Of a stretch of 40,112 nt of DNA, positions 25,101-37,100 are shown one piece after another. The notes below the pieces were generated by a model. It did not search any database and was not told the origin of the DNA. It was given only the letters and a program-made list of their open reading frames with translations. The DNA comes from Owenia fusiformis (taxonomy: Eukaryota > Annelida > Polychaeta > Sabellida > Oweniidae), in contig CAIIXF020000052.1 in the NCBI GenBank assembly GCA_903813345.2, positions 1 through 40,112 on the forward strand, written 5' to 3'. The stretch's first letter is position 1. Every line of letters begins with the position of its first letter. The position numbers and the translations under genes are program-made.

Positions 25101-28100
25101 TTGGCTGCTATGTTAGAATAAGTATATAGCAAATCTCACTTTTTGTAGATCCCACCCTTTCACTTCCTTAATTGTGGCATAGATGAAATTTAGCTTTAAT
25201 TTTCTCTCTTTCAATTTCCAGATGCCTTGTATCTGCTGTAACTGTCTCTGTAGCCTACAATACAAATAACAACTTGTCCTATCTTTTCATCGCATCATGG
25301 TTTAGGATTTAAAAATCCCATTGTTTTTTTTGAAATATCAAACATTATTATTAAGAGTAAAATACAGTAACACAGTAACATGTAAATACGACAAATTCAA
25401 AGGTGTCAATACTGTCCACAATATCTTAAAATAAAGAAAACAAGACACACTGTGGTAAATATGGCACTTTAAAGAGCAAATGCCTATCAGCACAAGATGA
25501 CGGCAATATAGCACTTTTTCAAACTGTGATAATAAAAAGTCCCTAAGGTACTTACCTCTGTGCATAATCTATAGCCTCCTGGCAGGGAGGGGGGATCAGG
25601 AAGCATACAGCGGGACCATGCTCTCCTGACCTGCTGAGTTAGTTACTCGCCATTTAAGCTTTTGAGTGTTATCATACAGAACACATTCTTCATCTTTCTC
25701 TATGCCCATCTGAAATAAAAAAAAATACATGCAATAAGTATTTTGATAAAACATGACAAAAAAACACTAGATGTTTTGACAACATATCAAGCTTGACATG
25801 AAAACTGACAAATCAAGTTATAATTTGTACTCTGTGAACTTTGGATTTGTAGTCTTACCTTAAGCTGTTTGTAGTTGCAGAGTGCCTTCACCCTAGTGGG
25901 TCCAGGTAGTGGGTGTCTGCGTGCCTTCAGAGGTACAACCTGAGTGCTACGGGGGACTAACGAGTCAGTGATGTGTTGGTATTCACCTAATAACTCGCCT
26001 AGCTCCTGAAAATGAACAACATTTAGAATTTGTAATTTCTCTACAATTTGAGGTACTTGAATATTCAAAGAAAATAATGATGAGTTGTCTTTTCCTCATG
26101 TTTGTCTTTTGAACTAAATGTGAGTTTCTTACTCTGATCTCCCTCATGAGTTTATCAGCATCATCCAGACTTGGTTCTTGTCTATCATAGTAAGTATTGA
26201 GCAATTCTGTTTGTTTGTTCATCCAGGCCTCAGAGTCTGCAGCCTCATCATAGAATGCATGATAGGTGGCAGCATGCTTCAGGTGTGTCTCCAAGCAGAG
26301 TGTCAACTGAAGCAGCCAGGACCACTGAGTCTGCATGGCAGCCATGTAAGCCTGCAAGGAGAATTTGGTGTGTTATATTTTGAACATACAATTATTACAA
26401 TGACACTGCAAACGGAGAAAACAAATTGTATAAGTCATCCCAAATGTGAAAATAAAATAAAATGTACATGCATATAAGACAATTGAATTATTTTGTGTTC
26501 TACATCATTTGAAGAAACCTCAATTGCTAAAACTTAACTTGTAAACAATACTGTAGCTTTGGTGGTTGCGGAGTAGCATAAATCACAGTATATGGCAAAG
26601 AGTGCACAAATTCATTCATTCACATTCCAAAAATGTGTAGTTCACTGAAGTAAATTACCTCTATGGTTTCAGCTGCAGGATGTCTTTCTAACCTAAGTGC
26701 AGCACCACGATCCTGAACAGCATTAAACTGTGCTTCCCTCTTCTCTAATTGCACCATCAAACTCTGGAATATACATTAAGAATATATGAAGTCAATTCTA
26801 TAAGGTCCATTTCACAGAGGGAATTCCTTATGAGACAATTTGATTGATGTTGCTGCTTTTGGTGCCATTGGATAATCTTGTAACAAAAAACCATCTGAGA
26901 TGTTATTCAATTGGAACACATACTTGATCAATAAGATGATCTACTTATACATCTACTTATAGACATGTTAACTTAAAATAAGCTTTAATATAAACAAGCT
27001 GCAAAATAAAGGAGTTTAATATTTGATTGGCCCAATTAGGATTAACACTGTTGTCATAATATTACTCAATTTATTTGAATGGCTGCATCCTTAAGTACAT
27101 AAATATTTCTGACAAAGTGTTTATATGAAAGTTACAAAATAATACATGCTGAGAATTCATTATAAAGAACTCATTAAAGTCATTCCATAGGCCATTCAAA
27201 ACCAAATAAAGGCAAATCAAAAATCAAACTGCAAAAAAATTCACAAAATAAATAAATACTAATATTTGACTCTTACCTTGTGGTAATTTTCAATTTCATT
27301 TAATTTCAGATCTTTTGAACTCCAATCTCTAGCTATTTCAATTTCTTCTTTTTCATTTAACCACATAAGTTCATTAGTTGATGCTTGGATATAGTCCAGC
27401 AGTGTTTCTAAGCATTTAAGTCTTCTCGTTGAGGTGGTTTGTAGCACATTGTAGGCAACTTCAACCTTGGACAGCCATGTTTCATACAGTTTAGCCTCAT
27501 CACCTCGCAATGTTTTCTACAACAGTCAAATACATACAGTTTACCTCATTACTTTACAATCTTTTCTATGACAGTTACTTTGAGAAAAATAGTCCAGAAC
27601 AAAGTGGTAACATTAAACATCTCTGCAATATTCAAGTAATGAAATTACAGGGACCTGTTTTCTTTAAAGTAATTTGTTTTTCCATTACTTATAACAATCA
27701 GGCCATCTGTCTCTTTTGAGTACCAAATATAGCTATATTCTGATTCAAGTATTAAATATTCATTCATCATAGTATTTTTGAATTAATCACTAAGTGGAGA
27801 CTACAATAATGAATGAATGAATTTGAACCATTCACAAATATAAATGTTAGCAGTTTTTAGTTTGTTGTACATACTTTGAGGCCGATAGAGTGGTCTATTC
27901 TGGTCCTGTACCTCTGTATCTCATTGTGTAGTAACTTGTGGGCATCAAGTCCATCCTTACTACTTGGCAGGTCATTTCCATATTCACCTGCTTCTATGGC
28001 ACTCTACAGAATATAAAAATATAAACATTTTGTAATTTAGTTCTATCTTTCTGGTGAAGTGGTTTCTCAAGAACTGAAGCAAGCAGGTGATGCACCCAAG

Positions 28101-31100
28101 TGAAAATCTATTTGCACCCATTTGCTCCCAGTTTCACAAATGTACAATAAAAATATTAAGCATGTGAAAATACATATTTCTAAAGCGTTTACAAGATGAT
28201 GTCCCTTTACCTGTTTATCATGAATGTAGTTAAGACATTCTTGCACATGTCTGAAAGCTTCATTAGTTTCCACCAGCCTCACTTCCATTAGCTCTTCAGT
28301 AGTTTTTGTAGTTTGTACACTTTCTTGTATATAACTCCTGGAGGTTAACTTAGGAATGAGTCCCTCTTGTAATCTGTGGTGCAGATTTGTGTAGCGTTGA
28401 TGTAGTAGGTACACACTGGAAAAATAATAATTATTTTACACCATTAATATCTAGTCAAATTCTTACATAGTTTCGCTGTCAAGCACATACTTACAGTAAA
28501 TAGACATGGTAGAAATTATATATGGACCTTAAAAAGATCAATAACTTTCAATGGGACAAGTCAGTAGACAAGAAAGATCTATTTCCCTTCATAGCTCAAA
28601 TGAACAATCTTTTGCTGCTCAGAATCAAAGTAAATAAAAAAAGAAATAATATGATGATATGTGGCAATTTTAAAACAGTGATTTATTTCTATGCTGCAGG
28701 AGAGCAAAATCTTCTTGATACGAGTACAACATGCTTTTATGACAGAAAGCACTAATGATACTTGAACTACTAACCGTCTGTACATCTGATCTGCTTGGTG
28801 ATATTTGCCTTCTTTGAGTGACTGTATGTCAGCAAACATTGAACGTAGTGACTCCTCAGTTTTTCTGAGTGCCTGTTGCAGCTGGTCACAACTCCTCTTG
28901 GCATCAAGGGGGTGGATCTTGTCTATGTGCTTCTCATCCTGAAATCATGAGATAATTTTCTTTTTAACTTTATTCATAACTTTTATAATTTTTCAACATG
29001 TATCATGATTTTCAATTTACTGACAGAAGGGTGTAAATTTAAGATAAGTTCAAAGTGGTAAGTGTTTCATTTGAAGATTTATACTAGTTTTACTATTTCA
29101 CTTACATCGTTTATCTTTCTCTCTACATCATTAAGTGTATCTTCACAGATGTTACTATCTTTGTGGACCTTTTCTGCCAGCCTCTGTAGCCTGTCCAACC
29201 TAGAACACACATGTAAATGGATGGTTTACTTGTTTGTTCAACTAGCCTAATCTTACCATCTGTTTTTCAATGCTAGTTCTCTCATAATATTTAAATACAT
29301 GTATATTAAAGACTTTTTTCGAATAAAACAATAAAGGTTGTCCACTCACTCAGTTTTAACCACACTTTGCTGTAGTTCATATACATGCAACTGTACTTCA
29401 TATAAGGGGAAATGTAACTTATTATAGAACAAACCTAGAAGGCAAAAGGATAAAGTTTTCTCCTTTAAGGAAGACCACTCCATTACAACACTGGTTTACC
29501 TTGCAATTTCAGCTTGTAGAGCCATATCTCTCTCTTGAAGTGCCAGTGTGAACTTATCCCATAACCTGGCAACATTGTCAATGTGGATCTCCTCGTCACG
29601 CTCTATCTCATAGAGACCTGAGTTTAGTACCAAATTCTGTAATAGAAAGAAAATGATGTACTTCCAGGAAAACAGAGTATACCTGAGTTTAGTACCAAAT
29701 TCTGTAACAGAAAGAAAATGATGTACCTCAAGGAAAACAGAGTACAAGAGTCAGTTTTGCAGATTTCACCTTCTTAGTGCACAATGCATAAATATATCTT
29801 TGTCTGACAAATGATTCCTAAAAATCTGAGAACAGAGGCAACAATAAATTCAAATTTCGACACAGAAAACTTGATTTTTCTCCATTCTTTATTGAAGTTA
29901 AGAATATTTATTCACGCTGGTCCCTCTCTAAACATTTCTTACTTTTGCAAAAATAAATGTGTATTCTTGCAACTCATTAAATTAATTTTTTGTCAGATTA
30001 GATTAATCTACGTTATGTCATATTATTAATACACATATTCAAGATACAATATACTCTTACATCTCCTACAAATTACAAGACGAGATGTCACATGTATTGC
30101 AGGTAAACACTATAACCAATTAATTAAATACAATTTAAACCTGTATGTATAACAGTATCACTAAGGCTGTGGTCACATTTGCTACAATCTGCACCTGCGC
30201 CTGACTGAGTATTTTGTTCAAAATTCTCATTGGCCGGGTGCCGGTACTGAAAATCGGACCAAATGTGACCAAGGCACAAATTATACAAAACATCACCTAC
30301 ATACTTTAACTAGTCTTCAAATGTTTAAAGAGCAAGAGTCAGGTCATGATGTTTTTGTCATCTGAACACGTATACGATGTCAATGTGCATTTTTCTACTG
30401 ATAACATTAACTGATACTTATGTACATCACGATACACCGTGATAGGGAAAGTGATAATTGGTGGAAGGTGAATGTATTTAAGTTACAAAGTTCTATTTTA
30501 CAGACTAGAGTATTGAAATGGTCCGTTATTAGGTAAACCGAATGTTGACCCCTGTATAAAATATACAGATCTTTTATCCCTTGACCAAAGATTCATGTTT
30601 TATCAATCCGATATTATATAAGCACCATTTAAGCTACCTAACCCTTCCTATATTATATAATTTTATCAAATTATCAATAAAAAAAATTAATTATCATTTA
30701 CATGTATTTATATCTACAGTATATATAAAGAAGCCCCCATATACACATTATGTGCAAAGAAGCCATGATATTTGCACATGCCCCTTGATATATTCATAGT
30801 ATATTGTGCATTATACAGAAACGTAAAGCCCCCCTCCCCCAACCCTTCTTCCACATTGAACAAAGAGCATTATGTACAAACAAACCCCAACATAATTATG
30901 TAAAATGTTAGAAAGCCTGAACATTGATGAACTTTGTTATCTACACTAACTATGTGAACATATGTGATAGCTTTAGTATTTCTGTGCTACATGAACTAGT
31001 TCTATGTACAAGGTACCTCATCGTTAATCATATCCTGCAAACAACACAAACACATTATAAGCTGTGGAAACTACATATATCTATGATAATTATCATTTGC

Positions 31101-34100
31101 AATTGTAAAATGTCTATAGTAATAGCTACACAGAATGAAAGTTTTGAACGAGTAGCTAAGAAACAAAAGAAAAAAGAAAAAAAAAATATTTCAAAAATTT
31201 CATGCCACACCCCATAAATAAGTTGTGACAAAATTTCCGATGACCCCTCATATTAATCATACTTTTCTGTTTAAGATCAGACTTTGTTTTGAAATGAGAA
31301 AGAATATGTTAATTCCTTTATGAATTTAATTTCTGAAAAAGTGTGATCAACATGTCACCCAATAGATTTATTTTCCAAACTTATTCAGGGGATTGCATGC
31401 ACACTCAACAATAATTAGAAAATAATATAAATGACACATGAAAATACAAGTATGATGTAATCTCACCTGTAGCTCCTCCCATGCCTGTCCAAGTCTCTGT
31501 CGGTCTGTGAATCGAGGGGGGACGTCCTCCATCCTAAACCGACTTAGATCAGCCAATAGGGACTGAAATCACAATATGGAATGACAATCACAATATTGAT
31601 TCATTGAAGTAAAATCCATGAGATGTAAAAATGGAGTTCATATGGAGTTTTGGGTCTTAAAAATATATAGGTGGGAATGAATGAGAGATTCATTTTAAGT
31701 AGGGTTCTTGGAACTTGGATAAGAAATATAGAGGTCAGGTTATCAGATCTTTGATCGTACAATCTTACATAAATCATATGCTTCATGACTTTCATGTTTA
31801 CATCTTCAGATAGCAGAAACAATTAACTGCATATAAAACTTTGGAAAATGTTTTTGTAATATTTGTTACATATAAAAATCCTAATTGCAAATATTCTTAT
31901 ATGTCACACCAATAACAAAAAATATGTTGGCTTCATTGTAGAGATAAAGGTGAACATCCAGTATATGACATCCCACTATGTGATGTATGGTTTGGATACT
32001 CATTGATGACCTCAAAATGCCCTAATTTATTTTTTATATAATGCACTGTAATTTCCCTTCCTGTGAATATGAAAGGTTAGTAAGAGAATCTACTTCACAG
32101 ATTGTATGGGATGCAACCACCTTAAGGTCCTTTGATATTTTCAGAAAAGAAGTTCAAGGTTGCCATATCATATTTTGCAAAGTTATTTACAGGTTGAGCC
32201 CCTTTAAGTAATTTACACCTCAAAAATATTCACATTGTGCTTTATTTGTACTTACTTTCATCTCAATGAGTGTAGCAGGGAATCTGCGATCTAACATCAT
32301 GCCGGTAGAGTCTCGTAACCATAGTAACAATGATGACGCAAGGTCTTTGTATTCTTCATATTTTAGCTGACGCTCCTTTAGAATAAAAATCAGCCATATT
32401 AAAACTGCTCCTAGGATCCCAGTGTACACCATAAACATGTACATATTGCTGGTGTCTCTTGAAGAACCAAGAATGATCACGAAATCACAGAAACATTTGC
32501 AGTTTTATCTTGTTCTTCAAACGAGTTCAAACTCTACCTATTTGCTACTTTCTGAAGAAAACCCAACTTTTCTGACTTTTCCCCAAGTTATTTTTGCTTT
32601 AAGGTTAAGTATCCACAGATTACATATAAAACTCAATCTTCTCCTGCTAATTTTATAGCAGAAACCCAGCAGCAAGTGAAATCCATAACCTTTCGAAATA
32701 TTGTATGAATATGTTTTTGCACTCAGCATTTACAACATGTACTATGTGCCTAATCAACACATAGTCTAAAGTAGAAATGAACAACTGTTTTTACTGCTGT
32801 ATTTTTTCATTTCAGAGATAACAGAATCAGAGTTCGCCTATTTCAGTTACACCTACATTGTTTACCCAGGTTTATCAAAAATAACTCAAAGGTCACTTTA
32901 TTTTCACCCCAATCTGAGATCATCTAAAATTGTTGATTTAGATTCAATATTTTAAAAATCAATAGATAATGCCGGCTGTTTGGTGCATTCAGTCAACACA
33001 CCAGACATAACAACTGGTATGGTAATGAACATATTGAATTTGATAAATATTGGCATTTAATTGAAAATTAAAACAATCACAAAAACAGCTGATTTAACAT
33101 GTGCTTTATCTGCATTTTCCCATTCATGCTACTATATAATATATATACCTCTGTGTGTAGTAACTATCATTTTTAGCAAAGCAATAAAATATAAAATTAT
33201 TTGAGAAAACCAAACAAAAGATGTCACTCACATTATCTCGCAATGACTGATCCAGACTGGGGACTTCTGGGAATACGTCATAGAGCGCGGATACATACGT
33301 CATCAAGGATTTCTCATCTGGGAGGGCAACATCAACATCTAGAGAGAAACATATGTTTAGAAATTTTGTATGTCCAGTATAAAACACACATACATGTATT
33401 ATATATCAATATATGGCTATTTCATTTAACAAGGCACAGGACGTGAACGAGATCACACCATCAAATAGGCAGACACTATGAACCAGGAAAACTGTTCTCC
33501 TATTATGTTTACAAATTTCAAGAACAAGAAAAAAAATGTTGGCTGTGGTCATATTAATCAAGTGCTCACATCTTGAGCTAAAATTTAAGGCAATATGACA
33601 AAGTGGATTGTTTTCGATGAGAAGATTTATTGAAAAACCTTCAAAATGGCCGCCAGAAAACAAAGTGGCCACCCAAAATTTAAAAGTTCTAGAACTTGAT
33701 ATCCCCTATCATGTACAGGAAATCCGATGAGCGGTTTTCCTGAAATGGCGATGACAAGATTTTTCGAAAAACCTTAAAAATGGCCACCAGAAAACAAGAT
33801 GGCCGCCCAAAAGATAATCAGCTCTAGTACTTGATATCCTCTATCATCTGTGCGAATTTGAAGGAAATCCGATGAGCGGTTTTCCTGAAACGGCAATGAC
33901 AAGATTTTTCAAAAAACCTTCAAAATGGCCACCAGAAAACAAGATGGCCGCCCAAAAGTTAATCAGCTCTAGTCCTTGATATCCTCTATCATTTGTGTAA
34001 ATTTGAAGGAAATCCGATGAGCGGTTTTTCTGAAAAGGCAATGACAAGATTTTTCGAAAAAACCTTCAAAATGGCCACCAGAAAACAAGATGGCCGCCCA

Positions 34101-37100
34101 AAAGTTAATCAGCTCTAGTACTTGATATTCTCTATCATTTGTGTAAATTTGAAGGAAATCCAATGAGCGGTTTTCCTGAAATGGCGATGACAAGATTTTT
34201 CGAAAAATCTTCAAAATGGCCGCCAGAAAACAAGATGGCCACCCAAAAGTTAATCAGCTCTAGTACTTCATATGCTCTATCATCTCTGCGAATTTGGAGA
34301 AAATCTGATGAGCAGTTTTCCTTAAACGGCGATGACAAAAAGCGGGACGATCACGACCACGATCACGACCACGACCACGATCACGACCACAATCACGACC
34401 ACGATCACGACCAGTATGACGACTATATCCCACCGATGGTGTGATAAATATAAATATTTGCATGTAAATTAAAAAGTGTTGTTTTTTTGACAAAAATATC
34501 AGACCATTGATGAACATGTGGAAGAACATTTAACACTATGCAACCTGTTGGAATGTAAGGTTAAGAAACACAGATTTACAGGCTATGTACCTGCCACGTA
34601 CTATCTATAATATCTAGAAAGTTAACCAACACTTTAGCTATCTATTGAGGGGTAGTAACCCTTGACATTAAAATCATCATTTTTTCTATAGGTGTCAGTT
34701 TGGGATGAACTGTTCACAGCTAGACTCCATTATAATCAGAGAGTATATAAACAACTAACAACAGTGCTATAGCTATATGTTTTACCCTTTCATATAGTTA
34801 GATTTGGCTTCTTTAGATGAGAGCTTCAAAGATACTCTGGCATTTATTTTTGAATTGAAAATCTCATTAATCTCATTCTCTTATTCAGAGTCGTATATAC
34901 TATGCAGGATTTTTTAAATTATGCCCTTAGACAAGGAGTATGTTTTCTTAATATAAAAAAATATGGATTATATGAGCATTTTCGATACATGGATCATCAT
35001 TTTCAAAAAATATCAAACTTCAGAGGTTAATTAATGCAACTTGAGCCAAAAATTATGACATCTAATCATTACTCAATGCATGAACAATGTTGCCTAAATG
35101 ATTTAAAATATTGGCATAACAAGCACGATGCTTTAGGCATTAGATCACTAATAAATCATTGACAAATATTTCATCAATCATTAAATGGTCCATTTGTATT
35201 AATAAACAACATAAGCCAAGATAACCGAGGTATCGCCACCTGTTTGCCATATAGACACACGTGACAGGTATGATGTCACGTACAGAGCATTATAATCAAA
35301 GCATAATCACACTAACATCATTATAAATAACGACTGGGTCATAAACTATATTCTAAAAAGTAATAGCATTCCAAAGGGTAAGTTGTTAAATAACCAGAGG
35401 GGATATGCATGTGAACATTACAAGAGTTTGGGTCAATGGTTATAACCTACAGCAGGTTGATAGGTAAATTGAATGGAAAATTGCTGATGAAGTGGACCAG
35501 CTGAACAGTTAAAGTCCCCGTCTTAAGTTTGAAAATATTTTTTTATCATTCATTTACTATTTGTCATGACTTAAAAAGTTATTCTAGAGATTTTTGAAAG
35601 AAAAAATTTTTTGAAAAAAAAGTTGTGAGTATTTCATTTCTCAAATATTCAAATTTCCCGCCATTTTTCAAAATAAGTTGTAATTTTTTAATCATCAAAT
35701 ATTTCTTAATGCATTTCGAAAAAGATTATCTTTTTAACATCAATGCAAAGATTGATCAAAGGACACACTATTTCAATAATAAAATGCCATATTTAATGGA
35801 CCACTTCAATGTTTTAGCATATCAAAAATATTTTGCACCATTAGTGATGTCACTAAGGTAACCAAACCTTTTTGAAAAAAATTGAAATTTTTTTTTTCGA
35901 TGTCAATCTTTTCTAATTATGCTAGACTTCAATAGTATACCAATGTTGATTGTCTAACCAGGTTAAAAGGAAGAATATATTATGTTTTAGATATCATTGT
36001 ACCATTGGTTTCTATGAGAACTAGAATTTTTAAATGCATTTTTCTCGGAACCATTTTCATGCACTGATAAGTTCATTTCTCGCTTATTTATGAACCGATT
36101 TTCTTAATTTTTTCGGCAAAAAACATGCGAGGATGAATGTTATGCATTGGTATGAGTTGTTGCTAATTAAAAGATATGTATGACCTCTAAAAGTTAGTTT
36201 TAAATAAATTCACAAATTTTGGAACAAAAAGTCTATCAAAAACCACTTTTTGAAATTAAAAAAAAAAGTTTCACATATCACACTTTGATAACATTGGGTA
36301 AGACTACAATATAAGCCAAAGTGGTTTAAACTTTAGATGGGGACTTTAAGGTTTTCACACGAATTGGTTACACAAGAAAATGTGATCACCGACTGTTTAT
36401 ATTTCCTGCTTATCCCATATTAGCAAATATTTGAGAAGGTTTCTGAATTTTTTATTAATTTCAAAAGCTTTTGTTAAATGTCCCATTTGATAATTCATAA
36501 TTATTATTTCAGTAAATGAGACGTTATGTGTAAATATTATTGTGGATAAACAATTAATCAAGACTAAGCATGCATTACTGACTCATTTTCTTACTAGAAC
36601 AAGGAAAATATTAATTTTTGATGGTTAATCCCCATTCCCTTTATTGGATAGCGGCTTCCTACAGGTTACACAGGAAGTGAAAATATGGGAACATGATGAG
36701 ACTGGAGTAAAATCTGAACACTTCTCTATGTGAACACTTTTTGGTCTGAATCCTATTATCTAACATTGAGTCACATATTAAGAAACCTTGTGAACACCAA
36801 CTAATCAAAATACTTTTAGCCAGTCCCAGTAGTGTTTACATAAGACAGATTTTACTGTATTGTTTATTTAGGAGGGATCGTTACACTAATAACTATATGG
36901 TTTATATAGGAGAGGAGGAGATGGTAACATTTACATGCTCAATTTATTCAACTCACCTTCTGCATCTAGTAGTTTAGTGACACCAAATTCTTTCTCTGCA
37001 GTGTTAAATGCAAGGTCCAGGTTCTGTTTAGGGGTGTTGGCTCGCACTTGTCTGAAATCTATGAGGTCTGGCCTGGAAACATATAATATAATATTATGTT

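Noticed and set aside
34139-34444. Plus-strand open frame ending in a His-Asp repeat, and its Arg-Asp-Arg mirror on the minus strand
   Set aside because: Both are translations of the satellite and the hexamer microsatellite in an intron.
35625-35861. 78-residue plus-strand frame inside the TTAA element as a transposase remnant
   Set aside because: Low-complexity, AT-driven composition with no catalytic motif; too short for a transposase.
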